Source: Monomorium pharaonis (Eukaryota > Arthropoda > Insecta > Hymenoptera > Formicidae). Taken from it: a stretch of 64,000 bases of DNA. Shown here piece by piece: positions 36,601 to 49,600 of the stretch (the stretch's first letter is position 1; each line of letters begins with the position of its first letter). A program made the position numbers and the translations under genes. The notes under the pieces were generated by a model. That model saw only the letters and a program-made list of their open reading frames with translations, ran no database searches and had not been told where the DNA came from. Where the stretch lies: the NCBI RefSeq assembly GCF_013373865.1, contig NC_050468.1, positions 23,578,774 to 23,642,773 on the forward strand, in the 5' to 3' direction.

Positions 36601-38541
36601 TAAATACTATTAATATCTTAGCTTGGTTTGAACACTTTTACGCAAACTGGCGCATATATTTTACGATTGGAGATATAATTTTATATTATCTAAAATATGT
36701 TAAAAGGAAAAATATATACTTAGACTTACATAAGCTAAAACACTAAAATACTAAATCGCTTTTCTTAAATTCTAAATTACTGAGGATTTTATCCGGGCTG
36801 CCTCTGACAACTTACTCCGAGGGATGATGCGTGGAAGGCAGAACGGTGCCTTGTTTGCACTTGATAAACGAGCGAACGTTTTCTTCCGCGGTATATCGAC
36901 GATGTTTGCTCGCCGTTTAATGCCGACGACAACCTGACTCAAATATTTAGCACGTACAAGACGAACAACAAGACTGCCTGCTTGCCATGTCCGAGCTTTC
37001 GTCCTTCCCCCTATCCCCCTTCTCCTCTCTTTCTCTCCCTCTTCATGAAACCCGTAACGACGCATGTTCTTCGCTAATGTAAAAAAATGTGGACGCCAAG
37101 TAGACCAGCGTGCATACTGAATTACCGAGGAACGACAGTCGTGTAATGTTAACATAATCCATCATACATTTTTATTTTATATTTATTTTGTTTCTACGAG
37201 AAGAGAGAATTTCGTCTTAGAATTTATCTTGAAATTCATGGTAATTACAGGATATGGATTTTGAAAAATTTTACTGTAATTTTGAAAGTAAAATTTAACC
37301 AAATTTTATTAAAATTTTGCTAAATTTAAAAATGTAAAATTTTTCATAGTTTATGTTGTTTTACAACCAGCAGAATTTTAAGGGTAAATTGTACTTGAGT
37401 TTGTTATTTTGGCTTTACTTTTCTATAAATTTTACTATGTGCGCATCTGTGTATAGATTTGTTATTCGATAATATTCAATAAAATGGCGTCAATATTGCA
37501 GGTACCATAACGTGCCCCATTTTTCAATATACCAAATTTAGTAACGAGCACCTAATAATTAGTAAATTACACAAAAGAAGAACAAAGTATATGAAAAATT
37601 ATTCTCTACATCGTATCTCGTTAGTTTCCGCTTGGCTTTCGAGGCGGAATTGCAATTCTCAAAGTGCGCAACGAAGCACAGCGCGCGTGCAATCTCTTCA
37701 TTTCCTCTCTCGCAAAAAAAAAAAAAAAAAAGACTGGCGAGTGATAGAAAGGGAGCGGCTGCTTCGGTTAGCTTCTCTGATCGTTCTCCAATCAATAGAT
37801 CGAGCTTTAATTACTTCTCTAAGACCGTTATGGGATTCCAGTTGCGCGGCAAAAGAGAGATAGGGGAGCGTTATACTCTCCAGGAAGGAAAGTCACGCAT
37901 TGTACCGCGAGATTCGTATCGGGTGTTCCCTACCACCCCGAGTCCAATTACCGACATATCGCGCAAATTGTCTGTAATCTTGGTAACGCGTGCTTTTCTG
38001 GAAATAACATGCCGACAGTGCTCGCAACGAGCGCATCCGTTGCGCTCCTGCGCGGTTTTTCTTCGCGTTTTTTTTTTCTGACGATGAAGAAACGAGTCAT
38101 CGTGGCCAATAATTACTGTTCGCTACGACGCGAGCATTAATGTAATCGAAATTTAATCATACATGGATGAATAGGATGCAAGAAGGAATGGACAGGTAAT
38201 GAGAGAGATACTACAAATGATCAGACTTGTCCTAAGTAAACCGAAGCGTGTACGTAATACGTTAACGATGATGCATACGATATAGATAGGCTTGTAACAA
38301 AGTTGCGCTATCCTTTGCCGCGTACAGCTTGTTTCATTAACCGGAATATGCACGTCAACATTGATGGATTCGCGAACGTAAGAGGAGAAAGATGAGCCAT
38401 TAATTCTACGCTTCGATAATTCATGCAGTATGGAATTGAACTCCGAAAATCACCTCTCTCCTTTTTCTGTCGCGATTTTCCGCGAAACGAGATTATGACG
38501 CAAATATTGATTTCTCAACTTTAAGATTTACCTTGAATCTT

Positions 38542-38555
38542 CCCCCCCCCCCCCC
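38542..38555. repeat. Poly-C run
   Basis: Fourteen consecutive C residues on the plus strand in otherwise AT-rich sequence; the exact count is likely to be sequencing-sensitive. Confidence 0.9.
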
Positions 38556-40060
38556 AGAACAAAACTCAAATTCATTCTCTGCAAATGGCGTTTCTTCCAT
38601 TTCATTGCGTTTAAATTCTACATTTATTTAACTGTAGTCACGAGGATTTTAACAACCTTGTTGATCAGTAAATAATCGTTGTTGTAAGATACGTCGCGAT
38701 ATCTGTGAACCTACGTGAAGTAAAAGCGGCGCTGCGCCCGAGGTAAAATCGAGGATTTCATAAATATATTATCGAGTTTCGCGGTCAAGTCGGGACGCAA
38801 TTTTCGATACCCTACCATCCAGCTGTGTTCTTAAAGGGAAGAGCCGGGACTCGTTCAAGGCGAGCCACATGCCGCTGCAATTAACGGCCCGATATTTCAT
38901 TCTTGAAAACAAGGCGAAACAGCCAATATTATTGCATCATGATTTCGACGTGGTGGTAATGTAAGAATACATTAAATCTCGGAAAGTGGTGCAACGAGCG
39001 TGAGCGCGCGAATTACTGTCCTGGATAACGGCGCGCTTTTCAACAAGTGCCACGTACGAATTTCGCGAAACCACGTGATAAATAATTATTAGAGATGAGA
39101 TCGAGTTCCATATGTATTTGAAAGTTTAATTTAAATCCAATAATCAAGTTGTATTTTGTAAGACTCGAGTAATACTTAAGAGAAATGAAATATTTTATAC
39201 ATTGTATTTATCAAAGTAATTGATATCGATTAGTTATTTTTGAATTTTACAATAAGTACCCATGAAATGTACTTATAAGTTGTTTCTATCATAAAGAATC
39301 GAATTTTTTACAGGCAGTATTTAAACTCTAGAAATAAAATTGTTAGTAAATAAATTTCTCTCAATAGAAATAAAATTTTTAATAATGTACATTGAAAAGA
39401 AATTCATAAAGAATTTGAATATATTTGATTGTATTCGAGGTACTCGTAAAGAATTTAAAGTTACATAAAAAGAAGTTTTGCTGAAATAAAATCTAAAAAT
39501 ATAAATAGGTACAGATTCAAAAATGATTTTGTTAGATCATAAAATATTTATGTAAGACACTCAAGCTGATTGCCATGTCAACATTCTTGACAAAATTAAA
39601 AACATTATTATATCATTGAACATAGTACACAATTTTGATGGTGTAACAAAATTATATTCAGATTTGTACTTGGCTATTATAATTTTTTAACTTTTATATA
39701 TTTCAGCCTTATCTTTTCGTGTGTGCAATCAAATTTAAACCTATGTATTTGTAAAAAATACTTAATCTCATTGCTAAGTAAGTAAACATATTATTTGTCG
39801 CAGTGATGACATTTAAATGGTTTTCTACTACTTAATTAATGAACGATACATCGTCGAGATGCGTCGCTATCGTGCTCTGTCAGCATCTCGCTACATTTAT
39901 TGTCGACCTGTTAATTAATTTTCTCGCTTTCCTTCCGAAAAAGCTCGTAACGCACATTGCAAAGTGCTCTCGACTTATTTGGCTATCTGAGAGTAAATAA
40001 TCGCGCTGCTTCGTTTGCTTTTAATATGTTCTGTGAAATGAAAATCATTTATATCTATAC

Positions 40061-40061
<1 letters not shown>

Positions 40062-40136
<75 letters not shown>
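40062..40136. repeat. (GA)n microsatellite
   Basis: About 75 bases of almost pure GA dinucleotide. The apparent RE repeat protein across it is an artefact of translating the microsatellite. GA runs can bind GAGA factor in insects, but nothing here shows that. Confidence 0.95.
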
Positions 40137-40138
<2 letters not shown>

Positions 40139-40551
40139 CTAAATATCAAGGATTACCCAAGAGCGTGCAACTATCTATTTACATTAATTGTGCAATGCAT
40201 AGACGTAATTAACAGAGTAATCAATCGGCGCGCAACATCAAGACACCCGACTCTTTAAACGCCGCAAATCCATCCCGGGGAATTAGCACGCGAAAAAAAG
40301 TCGGCATCAGCCGAACAACTTCATTCGATATATCCCTCGCATATAACATTACGTCGTACGTACAGAGTGCTAGGCCATATTCCGTTTCTGCTGTTTCATT
40401 GCAAAACCGGACACTGTATATTTCGTTATGCAATACCGCGCATTGTGTAAAACGTATAGATCAATTCCTTAATGATCATTTGTGAGAGAAACGATATAAT
40501 TATTGAGTTTTATTAACAAGTTCAGAGGCGTGCTTAGCTATAACATTTAAG

Positions 40552-40713
40552 AGCCGCCGCATACACTTTCCGTAGCCGTAACTCTAAGACTTACCGTAAG
40601 AATTAAATAAAAAATTATAAAAAAATGTAAGATTACTGTTTTCAAATTCTCAGCTTTGATTGGCTAATTCTTTTATGTTTTACGGTTACAATTGCGGAAA
40701 GTGTGTGCGGCGG
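40552..40713. mobile_element. Small terminal-inverted-repeat element, 162 bp
   Basis: Left end GCCGCCGCATACACTTTCCG; right end inward CCGCCGCACACACTTTCCGC, followed in both by GTAACCGTAA/GCCGTAACT-like text. The interior is non-coding. Its GC-rich ends differ from the TA-flanked AT-rich elements in this window, so it is a different family. Target duplication not resolved. Confidence 0.65.
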
Positions 40714-41308
40714 TCCTAATACGTATAGCTTATTATATTATGAGAGTATATTTAATATATTTATATTTGAATATTTTTATGTTCATATAAATGGTTGTAT
40801 ATGTACACTTCGGGAGCAACAAAATTATTTTTGCACGCGGACGGCAAATTTCTTTTGCACTCCTCTGAACAATTAAGTTAATGTTACGTTAAAAATTTTC
40901 TCTTAAAAATTTTGAAATTAAAATTAAATATGAAAAAATATTGAAAATATTGAAGTATTAAAAATTATTATATTTTTCAAGTTAATAAGATAACGCTTTT
41001 TTATATTTGTAGAAATACCATCTATTAATGTAATATAATCTATATGAAATATATAGATATTATTATTTAAACTTATATTCACTTAGTCACTGTCTTAGGT
41101 TGTGATAATCTGAAATATAATGGTAAACAAAATATATATAAAAGAACAAAAGCCTTAATCTTATATCTTAACCTTATATCTTGAAGTTAATTTTTTTTAA
41201 ACGTGATTATCATTTCTTTTTCATCCTATAATTTATAACATAAAAGTTGCAATTAACCTTTTTATTGTGTAATTAACTCTCTAATTTGGATTTTTAGTAA
41301 AAGTGACC

Positions 41309-44057
41309 ATGAAACAAACACTTCAAATTGAAAGATGTGCGATTCAAAAAGATATTGCACGTTCTCAATATCGAAAATCGCATAATCATTACGAACTGGT
41401 AGAACAAGTCGCTAGAGAGTAAGTATTATTATATCAATAAAATGTCAATAAGATTACAACCGACTAAGCAAATACAGAGATTGAGACAGATTGAGCTGTC
41501 TATAATCGAGATTTCTTTTTACAGTTACAAAAAACCTTTCGATAAATGTACAAGATTTGGCAAACCGCCAAAGAATCAAGGATCAAAATCTCGGGTTAAA
41601 AGAATTTTGACATGGATTAATCACGAACCGGTTACCTTAGTCGATCGTCGACAAGCGGATTTTATACAGCGTACTAGATCGTTTATCGGACAAGTCAAGT
41701 AATATTAGTTGAAGTAGTAATTGTTAAATTTATATAATTTATAATAGCACGAGAGATAACGAAAATCTCATCGCTCTTTTGTGTAACAAATCTCTCGTCA
41801 CGTGAACAAATGGTTAAAAATGTTTTAATCGTTATAGAGTTTAAATAAAATATTTTGAATTTTTACTAAATTTTACACTTGTCTTACTTTCTTACGTTTT
41901 ATTAATATAAATATTTTTATTTTTAATGTATAAATTTAATTTTTTATAGCTTATAAAATATAACTTAAAATTAAAAAAAATTTAATTACTGCAAGATATT
42001 ACAAAATATCTTTTAGATGTCTAAAAATGTCTTTTTGTCTAAGATATATAAAATTTTTGATGTTTGTTTTGTATAATACAAATTTAATTAACGATAAAAA
42101 TGGCAAATTACTTTACATACAGAATAATAAATTTGTTAATTCAAGGGACCCAGAAACGTCGCGTCTTTATGCAAATGTTGTACATGGTACAAAGAGTGTC
42201 AAAGATGAATTCAATGTATCAGATGTTTTACATGATTTTTATTTAAATGAGCAAATGGTTTTCTGGTGGCAATGTCTACAAGATTTAAATAATTTCCGTC
42301 AAAAACTCAAAAAGCGCGTCCCGGAAGTGCCGTTTATGGACATAGAGGATGAATTTTCTTGTCTGGACAAAGTACGTCTATTTATTAATATAAATATATC
42401 ATAAGAATATATGTATATAGATGTATATATGTATATAGATTAATATTATTTTATGCATTTATTACAAGTAAAAATATATATTAATTTAGAAATATGTAAA
42501 TTATTAATAAAATTAACGGAAATTATACAAGAATCAAAATCATATTTTATAATTATTTTTAAAATGCTAAAATTGTATAAAATGCAGAAATATGTTGAAG
42601 TTTTGCCGGAAGAGAAGATTTTTCTAACTTTTGAGAAATATCGTATATATCCAAACAAGAAGTTTCTCATACCATTGATGAATACGTTGCAGTTACGCAA
42701 AGATGGAAATATTAATTACAAGGAATTGCTAAATCTCTTGAATTGGAAGTGTAGTTTGCCCGTTCTACCAGTGATAAAACGTGAATAAATTACAAATAAT
42801 TAATAATTATTGTGATTTCTTTAAGATTTTTTCAAACTGATTAACTAAAAAAATAACAAATAATAAATCTTTGTGTGATAATAATTTTAACGAAAAATTT
42901 TTGATGCAGCTAATGCAATTTAATTTTTAGTGACATAATAACATTAAAGAATATTATTTTAGAAGCACCATTGACGAGACCAAAATGTATTATATATAAT
43001 GGCAACATAGAAAATGTTCAAACAACCGATAGCACAAGTAGGACCTTTTTTTAATATCTTTAGATTATAACACTTAATGCACATGTTGAAACATTGTTCT
43101 GCGGATTTCTTTTCTTTGAAAGATCTTGTAATTATAATATCTTGTAGTTATAATTAATACATTTTAAAAATACATAATTATATACAAATATGTTTTAAAA
43201 ATATTAAAATACATGTAAAAGTCCACTAATTAGGTTTATATACTTATTAAAGTATATGTAGTATATTTTTATATATCTATTTATTAAAGTAGTGAAAATT
43301 AACACAAACACAAATGATCTACGATATGTAGTAAGTTTGAAAAACCAACATATGCATTAAGTGTTAATATTCCTTTCAAAGTGAATAGCAAATATTTAGA
43401 GTATGAACTTTAAGAAATATTATAGAAGTACGTGCGGCAGGACTTCCATCTGAAAGATCAGATTTCCTGATTACAACGTTACCGTGCGCCGGTTTATATC
43501 CAGATAAGGAGAACTTAGGTGATCAAACCTCTGTTCATTACTTGATCTCGCCCAGCATATTCACGAGATATGGCTTGACACATACAGATTTTTTCAAGGT
43601 CCATCACTCAATCTCATATTAAGTTACTTCATATATTATATGGCTATTTAATTATTAATTCGATATGAATACAAAATCCGAGCATATAATTTCCTCACTA
43701 AAAAAATTCATCAATATTCTTGATTATGATTCAGTGATTAATTAATAATGATATAATTATAAATTTATACCGATACGGTATTTTATTATATTATTTTCCA
43801 TATTATTATACACAAATCTGTTACCATCATAAAAATATCAATTTATGTTATTCTATAAATCTGTTATATAGATTCGCGACAAGGAAGAAATACGAAGTAT
43901 ATTCGAGAACATCGGTTTCGAATTTCCAGAGGATAGTTTCGATGCGCTTTGGCAGAAAGGAATGCAGAAGGACTGTACTGATGGTGTATGCATAGAAACA
44001 TTTCGAGAGCTACTCGCCGCGTCAGGATTCGTGATAAAAAAAATTACATGCAGCTAG
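41309..44057 (+). CDS. EFHB: EF-hand domain-containing family member B (CFAP21)
   Basis: Seven exons: 41309-41418, 41525-41698, 42146-42371, 42588-42780, 42963-43037, 43426-43598, 43872-44057. All junctions are GT-AG and in phase, giving 378 residues. Family signatures are YKKPFDKCTRFGKP plus LTWINHEP near the N-terminus, INYKELLNLLNWK in the middle, and SPSIFTRYGLTHTDFFK then RDKEEIRSIFENIGFEFPED near the end. EFHB is a microtubule inner protein of motile-cilium doublets, so sperm or sensory cilia are the likely site. The EF-hand loop at residues 205-216 has Q and R at positions 1 and 3 and keeps only D5, G6 and E12, so calcium binding is doubtful. The protein is about half vertebrate length as I recall it. 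An acceptor (tttttag, 41297) just before the ATG allows an upstream exon. The acceptors of exons 3 and 4 are weak choices made by phase. Confidence 0.83.
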
Positions 44058-44171
44058 ATATATATCTAGTCTTGGTCTTAAAAGCTCTGTAGAAACCTTA
44101 GAAAAAAATGTAAATTATGCATCTTGTACGTAATAACCACCAATTACTTAACATATTTTAAAAACATTACT

Positions 44172-44177
44172 TTTATT
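44172..44177 (-). terminator. Candidate MPHOSPH6 polyadenylation signal
   Basis: AATAAA on the minus strand, about 135 bases after the MPHOSPH6 stop. If used, the transcript end approaches or overlaps the EFHB 3' UTR coming from the other side. Confidence 0.4.
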
Positions 44178-44311
44178 CAGTAATTATATTAAAATAATAT
44201 ATAATAATTAGTTTAGGTTTATCAGTTAAATTTATGTGTACCTTAAATATGTACAACACATTTATCTAATACATCTAAAGTATATATATACACTTATTAC
44301 ATAATTATTAT

Positions 44312-45363
44312 TTACCGTGTAGAGTAATCTATTGAATTCGAGAATTTCACTTTCTTCTCTAATGGTTCATCTTCATTGTTCTTTTTATGGTATGGCTTTC
44401 TGTGTCTGTTCATGGTATCAAACTTTGCTCGCATTTTTTTCCATTGAACAGTCATTTGTTCATCAGATACATCAACTTCTTTCACTTCTTCTTTTGTCCG
44501 TTTAGCATTTTCCTTCGTTTCCATTAACTTCTCTATAGCTGGATTCATCCCTTGAAAGCTTAATCTGCCGTCAATGAGTTTCTCGCAGAAAACGTAACTT
44601 GGTTCCATAAAAAAATTTCCACTTAAACATAAAACAGAAGCAACTGATAGCGACAAGATTTATTGAAGTAAAATATGTAAATTTTGACAATGGATATATA
44701 TATATATATATACTTCAATGTATAGCATTCAAAAATTTATTAATCCCAGAGTGTGGAACAAATTTTCACTCAAGTACTAATTTAAGTGTAATACAATTTT
44801 TAGTATCAAAATTTTCATAGCTTAAATTGACGTATCATAAGATTTTGTTACATTGAAACAATATTAATTCAGTAATTCTAATACTTTGCAACATAGAAAG
44901 TATAAAAATGTATTAAAAATCTTAATTCTATAGTTAAATTTGTATCCAAAGTAATATCAATATAAAAAAATATAAAAGCATTCCAGCATTAATTTATATC
45001 AAGATTAAATGTTTACATGTGAAAAATATGAATAATACATGTATGTGATGCAAAATAAGTGCAAACTATCTTTTACATGTCATCTGTATAAACAATATTC
45101 AATGAATCATAGATAATTCAGGACGTAGATAATAGGAAATATTTACGATGCTTTCTTCATGCGTGATGTAAGCTCACTACCAAAGTATTCCTCTCCTTCT
45201 TCCTGAAACTGCTCTTTCTCCACTTTGTCTTTCGTACGCTTCATAAACTGCAAAAATATAAGTCCACACACATAATTATCGCACAACAATAATCTACAAT
45301 TTTTTTCTAACTCACCTTCATATCCAGTATACTCTTTGACAGCGTTATTCTCTTCGAATTCAT
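44312..45363 (-). CDS. MPHOSPH6: M-phase phosphoprotein 6, nuclear RNA exosome cofactor
   Basis: Three minus-strand exons, 45363-45316, 45247-45147 and 44621-44312, join in phase into 152 residues. Vertebrate MPHOSPH6 is about 160. The start KRITLSKSILDMKFMKR matches the family's RLSKNLLRMKFMQR. The core EPSYVFCEKLIDGRLSFQGM (55-74) plus NPAIEKLM is the diagnostic motif, and VDVSDEQM follows at 99-106. The end is basic, as in the family. MPP6 binds the exosome core and helps dock the MTR4 helicase and RRP6 nuclease for 5.8S rRNA maturation and nuclear RNA decay. Exon 2 has a closer donor (TTTG|gtagtg), but only the donor at 45146 (GCATC|gtaaat) gives the correct frame into the core motif from the acceptor at 44622. 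It is head-to-head with Bre1 and tail-to-tail with EFHB, whose stop is 255 bases away. Confidence 0.9.
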
Positions 45364-46642
45364 GTTTATTGCAATTATTAATGTCAAATGTGAGAAACTA
45401 AGCAAAATATCTCCTAAGAGATGGTCAAAATGCAAAAAAACTTTTCGTTCAACAGTCAAAATTTTAAAGAATTGGAGAACTTTTACACACGCGTGTCAAT
45501 ACCGTGGATCCGTAAACAAAGCGAGCCATAACCTAATATTTTTCCATATGACGGCCTTCGTAGTATCATCGTTATTTGTAACAGCTTGTGTAGAACTCTT
45601 TATTATCGACTTCCACTCATTTTATCCCACTCGATCGGTCTCGCGCATTTTTATACATATATCGGCAAGAGAGGGCGCGGGCGGAAGTTACCGACCGCGC
45701 CCGGGTTCTCGATCATTGCCATTGCGCAACCCGCCGCGGGATGCGGGTGCGGCGCGCGTCGGTCGCGCGAGCGCAATCTTTTCGTATCGCACGACTCTTC
45801 ATCCGTCATCCGTGGGCTCGCGCGACATGTAGAGTTGCTAGAGGTATGCAACGACCGTTCTGGCACACCGCGTCGGAGAATGACCTAGCAGCGAGGTCGA
45901 GGAAGCGAGGGACGGATCATCGTGGAAGGTAGAGGAGATATCGGAGGCAGCTTGATCGCCCGTACCGAGGTATATACCCGTGGCCGCATGCTCGCGAGCG
46001 TGAACTCGCGCGCGCGCGAGATCAATAACAACACCGTTATTCCAACGGCATTTTTCAAACGATGTTTTCTTCTCGATTCTCCGGAATTCCGTGCTAAATG
46101 AGAGACCTTCGTTAATATCCACGATAACCTTACGCTCGATCCAGTGCGAGCCCGATTTCACTCTGATTATGTGCGTGGCTCGCACTGGCCGTGTCGTAAA
46201 GGAGAGGCTGAAGAAGTTGGGCGACATCTTAGGGATCGCCGACTTTAATAGCATAGAATTATTTTTATGGCTCGTTTTTATAAGCGTATTTTTCAAGCGT
46301 TGTCTTTGCCACGTATTAGGTTTTCAATTTCTGATATCGTGTAATGTGTTTACACTCTTAACTTTTTCTCAGGTATAAATTATAACCTTATAGCCTTTTT
46401 TCCTTTTTTTTTGCTAATACTGTTGAATTATACTTGTATCGAGATTGTATGTTAGGTATCAGATTAGTAACAAAAATAATTCTTTTTTTTATTGACATTG
46501 GTATATGTATTATATGCATATCACAAATTGGAATTAGTTCCGTATAGTCATATGAATTGCACAAATAAAAACATATTTTTTAATATAAACAAATTACAAT
46601 TATTATTATTTATGTTTGACAGATACAGCATCATATACAAAG
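45364..46642. promoter_or_regulatory. Shared CpG-rich promoter region of MPHOSPH6 and Bre1
   Basis: The start codons of the divergent genes are 1,280 bases apart. The core, about 45650-46050, is strongly CpG-rich while both flanks are AT-rich. Open frames here on both strands are GC-driven and unlike any protein. For Bre1 a 5'-UTR intron is likely: an acceptor (gtttgacag, 46622) lies 20 bases before the ATG, and plausible donors occur at 45842 (GAG|gtatgc) and 46371 (CAG|gtataa). Confidence 0.6.
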
Positions 46643-49600
46643 ATGTCGAAACGACCAGCAGACAGTGGGGACTCCAGTTCCCAACCACCTATAAAGAAAG
46701 TACAATTTGAGCCGATCTTAATTGGACCTATATCTACCCTGGAGGAAATGGACATGAAGGTTTTACAGTTCCAGAACAAGAAGCTGGCGCAGGTATAAAA
46801 ATTTTTATGTTGTATACTCAACCTTTCAGAGTTGACAATGGGTTTGTAAAATTTTCTTTGAAATATATTTTGTTAGCCATAATTAGTCATGTTTAGTTTA
46901 TATAATATTATATATAATTTAAAAAAAATAATATAAATACTTTCTGGAGATATTAAAGTATATGTAAGAATTATTTAATAATTTTAATATACTTATAAAA
47001 ATAAAAATTAATAATAAATGAATGATTTATAATGTCTAATAAATATCTGAAGAAAGATGTTTATGTACTATTATGAAAAAAATATATATGTGACGTAGCT
47101 TGTCATCTTTAAGTTGTTTGTAAAAGAACAACTTTTTGTTCAATACACTAATAAAGAATATTCATACTAAAATAATATTTAAAAATAATATTATAAATTT
47201 ATAATATTGTAGATTAATAAATTCATACATAAAAAAATTAAATTGATTTAAAAAACATTCAAATTGATTTTTCAGAAAATTTAGTTTATGTTATTGGAAC
47301 AACTGAATTATATAAAAAATATAATTTATACAGGATCACAGTTGGGAATCTACTAAAATTACATTGCTATTATTTTTTAAGACTAGACCATTAAACACAT
47401 AGTTTTTCTGCAAAATAATATTTAATTTTATTTTTATGTATGTAATTAATCTTATTTTTTTATCATTTATTACAAAATAACTTAGATTAATCTTCTTTTT
47501 GATTCATCTTACATTTCGTATCACCCTACATTTATTATAAGCATCCTATATAACTTAAAAATGTTAAGTATAAGAAATCATCTACTTTTACATATAAATT
47601 ATAGTATTGTATATTTTTTTATTTTTATATATTTTCTCTCATGCATAATTTATTTATTTCAGAGATTGGAACAAAGGCATAGAATGGAAGCTGAATTGAG
47701 ACAACGTATTGAACAATTAGAGAAACGTCAAATGCAAGATGATGCAGTACTTAATGTAGTTAATCGATATTGGAATCAACTCAACGAAGATATACGTGTA
47801 CTACTGCAAAGATTTGATGCTGAAACTGCTGATGAATCAGAAAATAAAAGTACTTTTTTTTTTTTTAAATAAAATATAATGTAATAATATAATATTTTCC
47901 ATAACAAAATATTTTTAACGAAATACTTTCTTAATTACAGACGAGAGCGAAGCCACAACATCGTTTCTTATGCAGTTATCTTCTTGGGATAAAGAAGAAT
48001 TAGATGACAAATTAGCAAATCGTGTACAAGTGTCGAAACGAGCTGTGTCTAAAGTTGTACAAGCATTCGATCGTTTATCTCAAAGAAACGAGAAGATTAC
48101 TCTTGCGCTTAAAGGAGAATTTGACGGTGGTAAGTTATATTGAGAATTCTTTTGAAGTTTTAAATTAAGCAATATATTTGAACAAATTGATATATACATA
48201 TATATCTTATTTTTTGAAATAAAACGCAAAATTTTTTACAAAATCTCGAAATTTTATTTATTAGACATTATATTACTATTATACTTAAAAAATTGTACAT
48301 TTAAAGATAAAGCAATTATAAATCTTATTATACAGAAGAGGTGCCAAACATTGACGAAGTTGTTCGGCGTGCTAATGCAGAAATACAAATGGAAAACAGA
48401 AATTTGCAAGCGATAAACATACAGCTGCATGAAAAATATCACACAATCTCATTAAAGGTAATTAATTTTTGTTTTATTAATATTTAATTTTCTATTCTAT
48501 TATCAATATAACTAGAATTCATCATGAATCAGTTAAAGTAAAAAGAACAGATTTTTCATATATTTTTTAAAATAATTAATATGCAATGAAGAGAATGAGG
48601 ACATATGCATATTTTGTCACTTTCTGTTGTAAAAAATAATAGATACAAGATTGTATAACTGTTTCTCGAGTCTAAAGCAGCCCTTATACTCTTGTAAGCG
48701 AAAAAATGATTTCCATCTTCCAATCTTTTACAACTTTTTATGTACTCTCAAAAATACATGAAGAGTTTTAGAGGAGCTTTTTAGGCCTAAGTATTGTTAT
48801 AGATTTAGTTGCACTCGCTTTTTCTCACTACTATTATTACTACTAATTATTATTACAAAATTATTAGTTATAAAGTTTGACAATCAGAAATATTAATATT
48901 TTTATATTTTGGATATTTTGGGTAATATTTTTATATTTTGGTTTCTTAATAGATGTCAGAATTGCAAGATACAATAACAGGCAAAGATACGCTTGCAGCA
49001 GAATTGCGAAATCAGGTTGACGATTTACAGTACGAATTGAACAAAGTGCGCGCGAGAAATGATAAATTGGAACATCATCTTGGAGAAGCAATCGAAAAGT
49101 TGAAAGCTTTTCAGCAAATTCATGGTTCAGATGAGAAAGGCAGTAATAAACCAAATACTTTGGTTGCATCCAGTGTTTCTCAAACTAAGGTTAAATTTTG
49201 TTTTCTTATATAAAGCTGTATATTAAATTTTATAATATGTTTATTTTGCAATAATCTTTAATTTTAAATTATAATATATATAAAATGTATAAAGATATAC
49301 TATATTTATAGGTTGAAGACTTACAAAGAGAACTTGAAGAAACGCGTGAATTAGCTAACAATAGACTGCAGGAATTAGATAAATTGCATCAGCAACATCG
49401 TGACACCTTAAAAGAAGTAGAAAAATTGAAAATGGATGTGAGTAAATTGTCATATTTCTTACATTTTATTTGCCACAATTTAAATAATTTTGCTATGTTA
49501 TAAAATATTTGAATTTGGATATTCATGTTACAGATAAGACAACTTCCTGAATCAGTGATCGTGGAAACAACAGAATACAAATGTTTGCAATCGCAATTTT

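Larger units (their letters stand above)
28201..41300. other. Intergenic region, no gene supported
   Basis: About 13 kb without a recognisable exon. It contains the elements listed at 29.77, 33.16 and 40.55 kb and simple repeats. CpG-richer patches at 34.49-34.85, 36.18-36.45, 36.83-37.15, 37.63-38.15 and 38.68-39.08 kb have promoter- or enhancer-like composition but give only short open frames with no family resemblance. Confidence 0.5.

Noticed and set aside
36772..37155. 127-codon minus-strand open frame
   Set aside because: R/K-rich, unrecognisable, in a GC-richer patch; no splice or conservation evidence.
39957..40142. Protein ending in RE dipeptide repeats
   Set aside because: Translation of the GA microsatellite.
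45141..45247. MPHOSPH6 exon 2 read through to its in-frame TAA
   Set aside because: Stopping there would remove the diagnostic core motif; the donor overlapping the TAA joins in phase to the core-bearing exon.
45362..46378. Open frames of up to 156 codons on both strands between MPHOSPH6 and Bre1
   Set aside because: They lie in the shared promoter and 5'-UTR zone, are GC-driven and unlike any protein.
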